Positions 22,508-34,730 of a DNA stretch of 64,000 bases are shown piece after piece (the stretch's first letter is position 1; each line of letters starts with the position of its first letter). The DNA lies in contig CM065296.1 of NCBI GenBank assembly GCA_032871835.1, forward strand, positions 114,586,146 through 114,650,145, read 5' to 3'. A model generated the notes under the pieces. The model saw nothing but the letters and a program-made list of their open reading frames with translations, was not told the DNA's origin and searched no databases. This stretch comes from Dipteronia dyeriana. Its lineage: Eukaryota; Streptophyta; Magnoliopsida; Sapindales; Sapindaceae. A program made the position numbers and the translations under genes.

Positions 22508-23260
22508 TGATAACTACCTTTTATGCACTTAGTGCAACCTCCATTTCCTATCAACTACGTTCATTTTCCGAGTATAAATAGAGTATTTAACAGCTTAACT
22601 GAGCTTGTGCAGATTCCTAAACTTACAAGGGTATTTTGGTAAAAAAAATAAAGAATTTGGGACCATAATAGAAATTTTGGATGCCTAACTGAAGAACGGT
22701 CGCAGTCTAGGTGCTCTACTAACAGCAAACTTACAAGAGCGACTTCAGATCAGTAGGTGGGTGTTGTACAAGCGCCCTACGTACAATGCCCATCCAAGAG
22801 CGTTCGCAATCCAGTAAGTAGGCGTTGTACAGGCACCCTACGTACAACGCCCAAACATTTCACATCATCTTTGGCTTAGGTTTTCCTGCCCTAATTTTTA
22901 AACATATAAATACCCCATTTCAGCTCTTTAGGGGCATCTCTACCATGATCCTTCAGCTCCAAACTCTTCCATTACAATCGAAAACCTCAATGACACAAAC
23001 ATTAACCCAAATCCTTCATTAAATCATCCAGTACCTTCACCAAATCACCTAAAATCTTCATAAAACTACCATCAAAACTTAAATCTCACCTTAATTTGTG
23101 TTAGTAGTATAATTTAGTCATCAAATATTTGTTTGTCAAAATATTAGTTAATCAATCAATTGTGGTAATCACTTCATCAATCCTTGTGGAACGAACTTTA
23201 TTATCACTGTACTACTCCCACGACTCCGTACTATTACGGGTGCTCATTTAGGAGTGATCA
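22508..23260 (+). repeat. 5' LTR of the Athila element (internally deleted)
   Basis: It is 753 bp, against 1564 bp for the 3' LTR. It matches the start of the 3' LTR to 'aaatctcacctta', then jumps to 'gtgttagtagtataattta'. The U3 palindromes (22690-22853) and a TATAAATA box (22905-22912) remain; most of the downstream R-U5 part is lost. Confidence 0.88.
22905..22912 (+). promoter_or_regulatory. TATA box in the Athila 5' LTR
   Basis: TATAAATA is followed by CCCC. The same context occurs at 56657 and, inverted, at 41511. The 3' LTR copy (33608-33615) has mutated to TGTAAATA. Confidence 0.6.
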
Positions 23261-23263
23261 ATT

Positions 23264-23285
23264 TTTAGCACCGCTGCAGGGGATT
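23264..23285 (+). other. Primer-binding site, Asp tRNA type (decayed)
   Basis: 'agcaccgctgcaggggatt' resembles GGCGCCGTTGCCGGGGAT, the complement of the Asp tRNA 3' end used by Athila and Tat elements, with several substitutions. Confidence 0.6.
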
Positions 23286-23381
23286 GGGCAGTTTATTGAT
23301 ATCACTACTAGTTGATTTATTACTAATTTAGATCATTTACGTCGTGTTTATTTCTTTGTGTTTGCAAGTGGTTGCTCTTGT

Positions 23382-25205
23382 ATGCATCATAGTACTAGGA
23401 GTAAATTTACAAGATTTGAGGTTCGACAGGATATTGAGGGAATGGTCTGGAGAAATAGAAGGATTCGAAGACTAGCCATGGAAAGAGGTGTGAGGGATCA
23501 TGATCCAATTCTAGCTGCAGTCCAATAGGGGGCAAAATGAGCAAAATGGAGAAAATAAGAGGGTCAACAGAGATTTTGTGATGCCAAGGGTAGATCAAAA
23601 CATGTCACCAATTCAACTTTCAATGGTAGCTGCGAACAACTTCGAGATGAAATCCCATGTCTTTCAAATGTTGACAATGATGGGACAATTTGGTAGTGAG
23701 GACTCAAATGGGCATTTGAGGAATTTTGACCAAATTTGCTCAACATTTAGAATCAATGGGGTGACGGACAACGCTATTCAGTTGAGGATCTTCCTTTTTT
23801 CTTTAAAGGACCGAGTAAAGGCTTCGTATAACTCAATTGCACCTAGATCGATTGCTACATAGGTTGTACTGGCCCAAGCCTTCCTAAACAAGTATTTCCC
23901 TCCCGAAATGGCGGTTCAATTGATGAATGAAATTCATGAATTCACCAAATATGAATCGGAGTCCTTGTATGAAGCACAAGACATATATAATGAGTTGTTG
24001 AGAAAGTGTCCATGGCACGGGATGCCAAAATGGTCTATTGTAGAGAAATTCTACCAGGGTATGAACTTAACCACTCACCAATTTATGGATGCTTCGATAA
24101 GTGGCTACTTAATGAACAATTCAATAGATGCGGCCTATGACTTGATAGAAGACATGTTTATTGTAAATAGCCAATGTGGGAATGACCGAAAGACGTCAAA
24201 GAAAGCAATCAGTGCGTTGGCAATCGATCAAATGACCATATTACAAGCTCAAATAGAGGCTTTGTCCAATCAAGTTAGCAAGTTGGCAAGCTCTAGTGCA
24301 ACCCAAGTGAATATGGTGAATTACGATTTGTGTTCGGGGCCTCATGCAAGTGTAGATTGCCAAGCGGGAAACCCGTTTGTAATCGGATCCATGAAACAAG
24401 TCTTCTTTGTGAACTACAACAAAATATTTCCTTACCACAACTCCAACAACGAAAACCCTAACCCAAACTATAACCTTTATTCCAACACTTACAACCCTAA
24501 CAACACCAAATAACTTTCAAACCACCCGGATTCACCCTACCATAACAAGCCATTCCTAACCAACAACCCAATTTCCAAAATCAACCCCACCAAAACCTAG
24601 CCGAGAGAAAGCCTACAATTGAAGGCTTGTTGTCTAAGTACACGGTTAAGCTTGATAATCGGATGGAGATCCAAGACTTGGCATTGAAGAAACTCAATAC
24701 CAAAGTTGATCAAATTGTACAACATTCACAAGCCGCAATTCAAAATCTTGAAGTGCAAATTGGTTAATTGGCTAGAGAGTCTCAATCTCGCCAACAAGAA
24801 ACCTTTCCAAGTGACACGAGGGTCAATCCTAAGGAAAAATACAAGGCAATCACTTTGAGAAGTGGGAAGGAAGCTAAGCTTCCCAAAGACTTTGTGAAAG
24901 GAAAAGAAGTTGTGGTTGAAGACGATGAGGCATTTAAAGACCAATCGGTGGAAGAAAACCAAGCTAATGTGCTCCCAAATACTTCTCAAGATTTGCCTCC
25001 ACCATCACAAGTGAAGGCATATATACCACCCATTCCCTACCCTCAACAATTGAGGAAACATAAAGATGCCCAATATTTTGCCAAATTCTTAGAGATTTTC
25101 AAGAAGATTCATATTAACATACCATTCACCGAGGCCTTTGCGCAAATGCCCAAGTATACCAAGTTTTTGAAGGAGCTTTTGGCAAACAAGAAGAAATTCG
25201 AGTGA
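23382..25205 (+). pseudogene. Athila gag
   Basis: It starts at the ATG at 23382 (MHHSTRSKFTRFEV) and has a TAG at 23526 followed by a frame change. The gag core (from 23578) has 'NNFEMKSHVFQMLTMMGQFG', 'LRNFDQICSTFRINGVTD' and, after a TAG at 23860, 'AFLNKYFPPEMAVQL' and 'YEAQDIYNELLRKCPWHGM'. A Asn/Tyr/Pro-rich tail (24420-24510) and a charged region (24768-25200, 'KAITLRSGKEAK') follow. Domain order and motifs match Athila gag. At least three breaks are present. Gag would form the particle. Confidence 0.85.
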
Positions 25206-25747
25206 TTGATGAAGAATGTAGTGCAATACTACAAAACAAGTTGCCTCTAAAATTACAAGATCCTGGAAAGTTCACCATTCCATGCACTATTGGCACATCA
25301 AAATTCTGGAAGGCGTTGATCAACTCAAGGGCGAGCATCAATTTGATGCTCTTTTCGTCGTTTGAAAAGTTAAATGTTAGAGGGGTGAAACCAGTACACA
25401 GGACACTACAATTGGCGGATCGATCAATCAAATACCCAAGAGGGGTCTTCAAGGATGAGCTAGTGAAGGTAGAGAATTTGTACTTCCCCGTAGACTTTTT
25501 TATTCTTGAGATGGAAAAAGATGTTGAGATCCCGTTGCTTTTGGGAAGACCATTCTTAAAAATGATGAGAGCTTTGATTGATTTAAAGGATGACAAAAGG
25601 ACTTTGTATTTTAGAGAAGACAAGGTTGAATTTGACTTGAGGAAGGCTATGAAAATGCCTAGAAAGGCCAAGATTTGTTTGAGAATTGAAGTGATTGATC
25701 CCATGATTCAAGAGTACTTTCAAAGGGGAGTCTTAAAGGGCATCTAG
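25202..25747 (+). pseudogene. Athila aspartic protease region
   Basis: It begins 'VIDEECSAILQNKLPLKLQD'. The substrate-cleft region reads 'IPCTIGTSKFWKALINSRAS'. Athila proteases normally have D-x-G-A at this point; here it is N-S-R-A, so the catalytic Asp and the Gly are both replaced. The flap-like segment and 'LLLGRPFLKMMRALID' (25540) are kept. The frame is open to 25747, but without the Asp it should be inactive. The protease would mature the gag-pol polyprotein. Confidence 0.85.
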
Positions 25748-26181
25748 AGGCTTGCATTGTGCATGGTACAAGTAACGATGATAAGGATGTGGACATGGCG
25801 GAGTGTGCATTGCATTTGAACTCTCTATCCGTGAAGAATTTGAGAAATATGAACCATTTTGAAGAACTCAGAGTTGGGAATCCCAAGCTACCCCTATCTA
25901 TTGAGAAACCCTTTCAACTAGAGTTGAAGCAACTACCCTCTCACTTGAGGTATGCTTTTCTAAGGGAGTCATCATCACTTCCGATCATCATTTCGGATTC
26001 CTTGACAAGATTTGAAGAAGATAAGTTGCTAAGAGTTTTAAGAGATTACAAAAGGGTAATTAGTTGGACCATCTCGGATGTAAGAGAAATTAGTCCTAGT
26101 TTATGCATGGACAAGATATTAATGGAAGAAGATCACAAGCCTTTGGTGGAACATCAAAGAAGGCTAAACCCCAATATGTAA

Positions 26182-26720
26182 GAAGTGGTAAGAGTGGAGG
26201 TTTTGAAGCTACTAGATGCGGGTATTATCTATCCAATTTTGGATAGTAAGTGGGTTAGTCATGTGCAAGTAGTCCTAATGGAAGGAGGGATCACGGTGGT
26301 CCCAAATGAAAACAATGAGTTGATCCCTTAAAGAACCTTCACCAGGTGGAGGGTATGCATAGATTATCGAAAGTTGAATAACGCCACTCAGAAGGACAAT
26401 TTTCCACTCTCATTCATAGATAAAATGTTAGAGAGGTTGGCCTGTCATGACTACTATTACTTACTTAACGGGTACTCCGGTTACAACCAAATCTCTTTTG
26501 ATCGCGAAGACCAAGAGAATACCACTTTCACTTGTCCCTATGGCACTTTTGCATATAAGGATGTTGTTCGAGTTGTGCAATGCACTGACCACATTCTAAT
26601 GGCGCATGATGACAATATTCTCAGATATGGTGGAGAAGTTTATAGAAGTGTCCATGGACGACTTCTCGGTTTTTGGATCCTCTCTTGATAATTGTTTGAA
26701 GAATTTGGGACTAGTTTTGT
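26182..26720 (+). pseudogene. Athila reverse transcriptase
   Basis: After 'EEDHKPLVEHQRRLNPNM' a stop precedes 'EVVRVEVLKLLDAGIIYPI'. Then come 'WRVCIDYRKLNNATQKDNFP', 'YYLLNGYSGYNQI' and 'TTFTCPYGTFAY'. The catalytic motif occurs as 'SMDDFSVFG' (26655-26680) in another frame. In the first catalytic region Asp is replaced by Asn (LNGYSGYNQ, usually LDGYSGYNQ). Several stops and shifts are present. Confidence 0.85.
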
Positions 26721-27064
26721 AAAATGTGAAGAGAGCATTTTGGTGTTAAATTGGGAGAAGTGCCATTTTATGGTGAAGGAAGGCACTGTGTAAGGCCATC
26801 GGATTTTATCTAAAGGAACTGAAGTAGATCGATCCAAAATAGAAGTCATAGAGAAGCTACCTCCTTCCGCTTCAATCAAAGGAATTAGAAGCTTTCTTGG
26901 ACATGCCGAATTCTATAGATGCTTCATCAAGGACTTCTCCAAAATCACTAATCTCCTATGCAAATTTTTAGTGAAAGATACCCCATTTATTTTTTATGAA
27001 GAATGCCTCCTTACATTTGAGAAGTTGAAGAAAGAGCTCACATCCGCTCTTATCATGACGGCCC

Positions 27065-27503
27065 CGATAGGGATCTTCCATTTGAGCTCATGTGTGATAC
27101 GAACGATTATGCGTGGGAGCCATTTTGGGACAAATAAGATAAGAGGATCCATGTGATTTACTATGCCAGCCAAACCCTCAATGATGCTCAAGTGAACTAT
27201 GCCACCACGGGAAAGAAATCTTCGGCAAGTGTGTTTGCATTTGATAAATTTTGTCCTTATCTATTGGGCTCAAAAGTAATTATGTACACCGACCATGCGG
27301 CGATCAAATACTTAATGGCAAAGAAAGATTCCAAGCCGTGGTTGCTTAGGTGGGTGCTCTTGCTTCAAGAGTTTGACTTGGAGATTCGCGATAAGAAAGG
27401 ATCGGAGAATTTGGTAGCGAATCACCTTTCAAGATCGGAGAGGGGAGAAGAAATGGAAACTACAAATCCCATCAATGAAAACTTCCCAGATGAGCAACTC
27501 TAG
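27065..27503 (+). pseudogene. Athila RNase H
   Basis: It includes 'MCDTNDYAWEPFW', a stop near 27136, then '[20 protein letters not shown]' and '[19 protein letters not shown]', ending '[12 protein letters not shown]'. Family Glu in the 'TEKE' motif appears as 'TGKK'. The downstream part is open from 27153. It would remove RNA from the RNA-DNA hybrid. Confidence 0.85.
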
Positions 27504-27599
27504 TGGTCCAAGAACTAATTACTCCTTGGTTTGCCGATTTTGTGAATTTTCTAGCAAGTGAGATCATACCAGTGGAAATGACTCTCCACCAAAAAGAAG

Positions 27600-28806
27600 A
27601 TGTTCCTCTCGAATGCAAACTTATACTTATGGGATGAGCCACTCCTTTTCTGGGTTTGTAGTGATGGACTAATTAGAAAATGTGTACTCGATGAGGAGAT
27701 GAGGGATATTCTCATGCATTTCCACTCTGAAGAGTGTGGAGGTCACTTGGTTGTAATTAGAAACGCAAGGAAAGTCTTTCAATCAAGAGTCTATTGGCCT
27801 ATACTTTTTCGAGATGCAAAGAGCTTTATGGAAGTATGTGACCGGTGTGAAAGGACCGGTTATATTAGCAAGAGGGATGAGATGCCGCTTAATATGATGC
27901 TTGAAGTGGAATGTTTGATGTGTGGGGTGTAGATTTCATGAGACCATTCCTAAGCTCTTATGGTAACCAATATATTTTAGTTGTGGTGGACTACGTGTCT
28001 ATGTGGGTGGAAGCTATAGCAATACCGAAGAATGATGCCAATATGTCACAAGGTTCCTAAAAAGAATATATTTTCAAGATTCAGTAATCCAAAGGCGATC
28101 ATTAGTGATGGAGGCTCTCATTTTTGTAACAAATTATTTGAAGCTTTATTGAAGAAGTATGGTGTGAAGCACCTTGTCACTACCACTTACCACCCTCAAG
28201 CAAATGGCCAAGCGGGGGTGTCAAATCGGGAAATCAAAAGCATTCTCGAAAAGACGGTGGGAAACCGACAGAAAGATTGGGCTAAGAAACTCGATGATGC
28301 TTTGTGGGCATATAAGATGGCCTTCAAAACCCCATTAGGTAGGTTTCCATATAAGCTTGTCTACGGAAAAGCATGCTATATTTCGGCTGAGCTTGAACAC
28401 AAGGCATATTAGGCAATTAAAAATTTGAACTTTGACATGCAAGCGGTGGGAGAGAAGAGATTGCTCCAACTTAATGAACTTGATGAGATACGGCTTGTGG
28501 CGTATGAAAATACCTGAATCTACAAAGAGAAAGCCAAAATGTGGCATGATAGAAGAATAAAGCAAAAAAATATCCAAGTGGGGAATCAAACCCTCCTCTT
28601 CAACTCAAGGCTCTGTTTATTTCCCGGGAAGCTCAAAAGCAGGTGGACGGGTCCCTATACCGTCACTCAAGTATTCCCATACACAACCTTGGAAATTGAA
28701 AATAGAGCAAATGAGAGGTTTAAAGTGAATGGGAAACAATTGAAGCTCTTTTGGGAGAATGCATTTGAGGAGACAAAGGAAACGGCTCTTCTAAAAGAAC
28801 CAACTT
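27600..28806 (+). pseudogene. Athila integrase
   Basis: The HHCC zinc domain is visible at 27715-27860 ('HFHSEECGGH' and 'CDRCER'). The core follows with 'VWGVDFMRP' (27915), '[15 protein letters not shown]' (28090) and '[12 protein letters not shown]' (28230), carrying D, D and E. The segment at 28539-28806 has 'MWHDRRIKQKNIQVGN' and 'KLKSRWTGPYTVTQVFP', the Gypsy C-terminal domain without a chromodomain. Breaks occur at about 27930, 28030-28040 and 28410. It would insert the cDNA. Confidence 0.87.
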
Positions 28807-28809
28807 GAT

Positions 28810-29941
28810 CCATCGCCAACAAGGGAGGTATCATCTTGTAAATAGTAGTTAGATTTAATTGCTTTCATAAGTTAATTTCTAGTTTTTTCGGTTAGATTTT
28901 ATGAGATTGAGTTTTTCCCGCCAAGCTTGAAATGTGCATTGTAATTTCTTTTTGGAAAAATTTGGACTTAATGAGGACATTGTGCAAATTAGGTTTAGGG
29001 GTATGGAAAAAATTCAATTGTGTTAAATTTTAGTATTTTTAGTTGTTATTTTTATTTTATTTTATTTTACCTTGGGCATTATAGTTTGAACTTTTATTTT
29101 TGTACCCATGCAAGTGATGTTTGCAGTTGAGCTTCATAAGTGTGAATGACCAAATTCAAGTAGGCTTAAGGCAGTAGGAAAGAACAAAGGTAAGGAACCC
29201 AGAAAAACGGTCTACAAATAGCAACCAAAGAGCAACTGAACAACTCCAAATCACTAGGGCTAAGGCATTATACAAGTGTTGCACTTACAGTGCCCAAGAA
29301 AAATTGGGGGGACTACCACTTACCTAAAATGCATCGGTTCAAGTCAAAATATGCATACTGTATGTACAACGACTTATCCAGATTTATGTTACAAAATAGG
29401 TTTCGAGCGAACAAAGCAACATTCACACAGTTTTTTTATATAAAAAAATGATATTTTCTTCTTCTCTCAAGGCTTCTTCTCCAAAATTGGTAAGAATCTT
29501 CACCATTCTCCATCTATTTTGATCCACTTTCTTCCCACATTCCTTCATTGCATGATTCAAGCAACCTAGGGCAAGAATTTGGGGGGTTTCGCTTGTTAGG
29601 GTTTGCATTTGGGGATTTTTGATTCTTGGTGAAATTATTGCATTCTTGTTGTTGATTTTGGTCCATATTTGTTGAAAGTACATGGGTTATGATTATTGCA
29701 TGTTTAATTTCATGACTGAGCAGATTTTTGCATGATTTTGGTTGGGTGCTTGAGTAAGGCCAAATTTGGTAGAGTTGGTGGTTGTTTTTGAAGTTTTGAT
29801 ACTCATTTTGGAAGTTTAGGTTGCCTTATCATATTGAAGTGCTAGATTAAGGGTGGTTGTGATCATTGGTTGAGTTTGGGAATAGAGTTTGGTAGTGGAT
29901 TTCTAAAACTTAAGTCGAAGTGCTGCCCATTTGTACTGAAA
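28810..29941 (+). other. Post-pol spacer with palindrome and TATA cassette
   Basis: No protein is visible. 29190-29385 has U3-like repeats ('acaagtgttgcacttacagt', 'gtatgtacaacgac') resembling those in the LTR at 22700-22850. It is followed by TATATAAA at 29437-29444. This could be an internal promoter for the ORF that starts at 29942. Confidence 0.45.
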
Positions 29942-31252
29942 AATGACCAATACAGGGGGTAACAAGCGTCAAAGAGCCGGTGAGGGTTCTTCAAGAGGCA
30001 AAAGTCAAGACTTAGGCCTTTGTGTGCGGAACAAAGAATATAACACAAGAATGACAATTCTTGTGAATCAACCAATCATTTTTTAGAGGGGAATTCAGAT
30101 TTCCTCCCTAAATGGCACCACCATCTCGTATATTATCAGAGCGAGGAAGTGGAAAAACTCTATGGAAAATCCTAGATTGGCCAACATCATTATAGTTAGC
30201 GAGTTTTATGCGGGAATGTTCTTCTCAAACTTTACAAGAGGAGGAGGTATGCTAGTCAGAAATGTCAAAGTGAAGATTTCAGAACAGAAGATCAATAAGC
30301 ATTTCGGTACAGACCCGATAAGCCAAGATATCCTCTATCTTGGTCTTACTTCATTTAATGTAAATTCAGAGGAATTGGCTAAGCTACTAAGAGGAAATTA
30401 AAATGGGATCTGGGATAAGAAGCACCCAATTAGGTAATCCAACCTGTCCAAAGATATAGTACTGATGAATCTCTTCAACTTAGCTTCTTTGAAACCCGTA
30501 TCCCACACAAGTTCCATTTCAGTGAAACGGGCAGAGTTGTTGGCTTGATATATCATAGGGGGAGTGATCGACGTTGGAAGAATCATAAAAGCAGAAAGCA
30601 CTAGGTAGGGGCGATTGACCTGAAGCAGAAGAAAAAAATAGAGAAGAAGCCCATCCTCTTTCCTTGTTTAATTACCAGACTGTACAGGGAGGCTGGTGTT
30701 CCATAGTATGATAGTGAAGGGAACTTTGGGTGACAAGAGTGATCTGAATTTACGGTCTTAGAATGACTCCACCAGCAAGACCATAGCTGAAGAAGGATAC
30801 GACCGAGGGGGTTCTTTCTTCCTCTAGGAGACTCGGGACATGAGGAGTCGGATGATAAAGATTATGAATTTGAAGCCTTTGGAGATGAGATGGATACAGA
30901 AGATCCTAAGCAAAACAGCCAGATCCTAAATCAGCTACAGTTGTTGGCGACGACATTTGGTAATTTCCAAACAGCCTAGACACGTATAGAAGGAAACGTT
31001 GATAACCTCTCCCAATAGGTTTATAAGTACAACGTGGATCAAGAGGCAGAGATGGAGAATATTAGAGCTGACGATGCCGATATGCAAAACCGATTGAACC
31101 TCTAGACTTATCAAAGAAGAGAGCAGTGTAGGAGACCATATCCACCTTCTAGCAGCCATGGATTCTCAGTAGGAGACTATATGCCTGACAACATGACAGT
31201 GGAGGAGATTGAGAGGGGAAGGAAGGGAAAGGATCCCATGCAAAAGGATTAA
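29942..31252 (+). pseudogene. Athila post-pol ORF (plant transposon protein type)
   Basis: It begins 'MTNTGGNKRQRAGEGSSRG', a basic Ser-rich start typical of the Athila post-pol ORF. It continues with 'NPRLANIIIVSEFYAGMFF' and 'VRNVKVKISEQKINKHFG', motifs of the putative plant transposon protein domain found after pol in Athila. It ends '...RGRKGKDPMQKD' with TAA at 31250-31252. There are stops and frame changes near 30086, 30401 and later. This ORF has been called env-like by position, but I see no signal peptide or clear membrane segment. Function unknown. Confidence 0.65.
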
Positions 31253-33144
31253 CCGAAGAAACCACTTTCATGCTATCTTTTGTTTTAACTTTGTTGACTT
31301 TATTTTGCTCATACTTATAGTTAGCAACTTTTGGGGATATTCAAACTTGGTGGATTTTATTTCTTTAGAACTTTACTTTATTTTATTTAGTTAATATTTT
31401 ATCTCTCTTTAGCATTTATTTTCTCTGCCTATCCTTTAAGCTTTTATTTAGTCTAGATTTGTGAAGATGTATTGTGCCTTGTTGTAGGGTTTTTGTTGTA
31501 CTTGTTTGTTGAGTAGCGTTGTGCTTGGCCCCTTTCTCGCTTCTAAGCCTACATTGTTCATTCCTTTCATATGTGCAAACATTGGGGACAATATTTCGTT
31601 TAGGTTTAGGGGTTCGGCCATTCAATGACCAGCTTTTGTTTTTGTGTGTCTTGATTGATTGTTAGGTGTGCCTCGTCTTAAATTTTTCCATGATTGCGTG
31701 TTTTCGAGTCAAATTTCTATCATTTTTGAGTCAAAATTTTTGAGCAGCAAGGGCTGCTTGTTAAGTTGCTTTTGGTATGACCCGTTGTAGGTATTTTTGG
31801 TATGACATGCATCATTTTAGGGTTATTTTGACAAAAGCTGCACCACATTGCTTACACGCACCCTACCGGACTTATTGTGTTTTAGTGAATGAGGTAGCGC
31901 GTCCGAGATGCCTAGATCATTAATGAAGACTACCCATGTGAGCTTCATTGCCCTAAAATTGTGTTCACATTAGTGAATTTCAATTCTATTCTCTAACCAC
32001 TCATCATGTAGATATTAGGCATGAGAAAAAAGACATCTTTTCATTACATTAAATATTAAAGAAAAAAAAATCGAAAGATGACCTCTTGTGATTTACCTTG
32101 TTTTCTTGCTAGACTCTTACATATAAAGATGACACAGGCAATGTGTGCTAGCTACTTATAATAACCCAAATCCATTCCTAAGCCTTGTGCGTGTGCTTAT
32201 ATATCCAATGATTGTAAACCTACACACTAAACCCAATCACCATATCCACCCCATGTTATATCTATACCACAATAGACCTAAACACTTGACCATCCATAAC
32301 AATGATCATGACAAGATAGCATGAAGATTGAAGCCCAAAAAGAAATGTACCAAAATGTATTCAAGTTGAGTGTACCCAGGCTCATTGTATAAATTGTACT
32401 AAGATATAGGGTTCTATTTAAAATAATAAAAAAAAATCCAATGTAAAGAGTTGCCCAATGAATAGCAACTACTAAGTGTACAAAGCTCTTAAATTCGATA
32501 GATTGCCTAGGTGCTAAATAAGGGAATATGCAAAGTGTACCAAGGAAAAGACTTTAGCATGATCATTATCTTATCAATAAAAACCATACCCACCTAACAC
32601 CATCCAACATCATTCTCACTTGCACTCAAAAAGAAGTCTTAATTGATCTTTAAGGGGTATCTAACTTGAAAACAAGAGAGTTCCTAATGTTTGATTCCAT
32701 TCTTGAGGTCCATTTGCATGAAAATATGAGCGTTCTTAAAGATTTCCCATATGCGTGTAACTTTGAAAATTCTTTGTGCATTAACTCCAACTCGCATATG
32801 TTTGATGAGTGAGCCTAGGTTTGGTGTGGAAAATGAGAGAAATCTTAAAAGGCTTAGATGTCAAAGCGAAATGTTATCTAATGACTCTTGTGTTCAATAC
32901 TTTTGAAACTAACTCCAGTGAGAAGTCCGGAATTGTAATCTTTAGTGTTGTAGCACCTTGGTCTACATATCTTGGCATCCCTCTTTACTACAATATGGTT
33001 TGGCCAACGTCGTATCTCATCTTTAGTTGACTCGGTATAAAATATGCTTGTGGCACATGCTGAGTAATGTTCTTCTTGCTTAGTTTTGAGTAGGATAATT
33101 TATCATTATTATTTTTTTGCATCGATTTTTGCATTGGGACGAAC
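31253..33144 (+). other. 3' non-coding region of the Athila element
   Basis: It contains 'acattggggacaatat' followed by 'gtttaggtttagggg' (31582-31612), a conserved Athila/Tat block also at 60619-60655. No gene is recognised; small frames lack motifs. Confidence 0.6.
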
Positions 33145-33166
33145 AAAAGATAGGTTTGGGGTAATT
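33145..33166 (+). other. Polypurine-like tract before the 3' LTR
   Basis: 'ataggtttggggtaattt' immediately precedes TGATAACT of the LTR, where the plus-strand primer is expected. Confidence 0.5.
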
Positions 33167-34730
33167 TGATAACTCTCATTTCTACACTTGGTGTAGCCTC
33201 CATTTCCTATCAATTGCATTCATTTTCCAAGTATAAATCAAGTATTTAACTATTTAATTGAGCTTGTGCGGATTCCTAAACTTACAAGGGTATTTTGGTA
33301 AAGCAATGAGGAATTTAGGGCTATAGTAGAAATTTATGAAGCCTAGTCGAAGAACGGTCGCAGTACAGGCGCTCTACGAATAAAAACCTTTTAAGAGCAA
33401 CCCAATATCAGTTGGTAGGCATTGTACAAGCACCCTACGAACAACGACCACCACAGGCGACTTCAGATCAGTATGTGGGCGCTGTACAAGTGCCCCATGT
33501 ACAGCGCCCATCCAAGAGCGCTCGTAATCCAGTAGGTTGGCGTTGTACAACGCCCAAGCATTCCATATCAACTTTGGCTTAGGTTTTCGTTCCCTAATTT
33601 CTGAACATGTAAATACCCCATTTCAGCTATTTAAGCATCCTACCACGGCCCTTCATCTCCAAACTCTCTCATTACAATCAAAAACCTCAAAGACACCAAA
33701 TTTCACCCAAATCCTTCACTAAATCATCCAATACCTTCACCAAATCACCTAAAACCTTCATAAAACCACCATCAAAACGTAAATCTCACCTTACCAACCA
33801 CTAAAGCCTTCATCTTCTCACCCAACAAAACCACATCTTGGAGCAAGAAGAGTCAATGAAAGAATAAGACTAGCACATCCAAGCAAGAAAGGAGAAGTTC
33901 TTCATTTAATTTTCTCTTTCTCTCTTTATTATTACTTTGTATTTCACTCATGGCTTGTATTTATCTCACATCTTGGATCGTCATTTCTTATATTATGAAC
34001 TAACTCCATCTTGGCTAAGGCCAAGATGAAACCTTTACCATGAATTGCTAATAAAGACCACCACTTTATTCATATTTCTTGTGTTTATGTATATGTGTTT
34101 CATAATTTACTTAGCATTGAGTGTTTAGCTAGCACTTAGTGTCTCTTTGGTTATTGTGTGATGTACCGAGAGAGGAAGCACACAACGTGCTCGATGAAAT
34201 GCATGATAGAAGCCTAGTAAGGTAGAAATGCTCGAGGTTAGTCTTTTGGACTCACTTAGTGAACCACTAAACTTAATGAACTTGTGTGTATTTCGGAGGA
34301 CCATCGAGAGATTGGTTTTTGGTGCATATAAGTATTGTTTCTATTATTCGAGAGAGTGTAGAGACTAATAGAGAGTTCATGAGTCTACATACTTACTTGC
34401 ATAATTTATCCTTAATGGTGTGTCTATAAATTATTGAGAATTGGTTAGGTGGATTCAACGTCTTAGCCTAGTTTCTTAATAGAAATACAACTACTTACTT
34501 GTGTGTGACTTTGTCTTGTTTATTTAAGTTTCATTAATTGTATTATAGTAGTAGTTTAATTTAATTAGTGTTAGTAGTATAATTTAGTCATCAAATATTT
34601 ATTTGTCTAAATAGTAGTCAATCAATCAATTGTGGTAATCAATTCATCAATCCTTGTGGAAAGAACTTTATTATCATTGTACTACTCCCACGGCTTCGTA
34701 CTATTACGGGTGCTCATTTATGAGTGATCA
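33167..34730 (+). repeat. 3' LTR of the Athila element (full length)
   Basis: It is 1564 bp, starts TGATAACT and ends GAGTGATCA. It has U3 palindromes at 33350-33555. The TATA position is mutated (TGTAAATA, 33608). It retains the 811 bp absent from the 5' LTR. Confidence 0.9.

Larger units (their letters stand above)
22508..34730 (+). mobile_element. Athila-type Gypsy retrotransposon (12.2 kb)
   Basis: It is flanked by AATAC at 22503-22507 and 34731-34735, with LTRs starting TGATAACT and ending GAGTGATCA. A decayed Asp-tRNA primer site follows the left LTR. Order: gag, protease, RT, RNase H, integrase, then about 4.3 kb containing a further ORF, as in the Athila lineage. The integrase C-terminus has no chromodomain. 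Many stops and shifts make it inactive. The left LTR is 811 bp shorter than the right one. Confidence 0.92.

Noticed and set aside
25126..25704. 192-residue - strand frame
   Set aside because: Antisense shadow of the Athila protease frame, whose + strand family motifs are clear.
29942..31252. True envelope gene
   Set aside because: Although the position is that of so-called env-like ORFs, no signal peptide, transmembrane segment or fusion motif can be seen.
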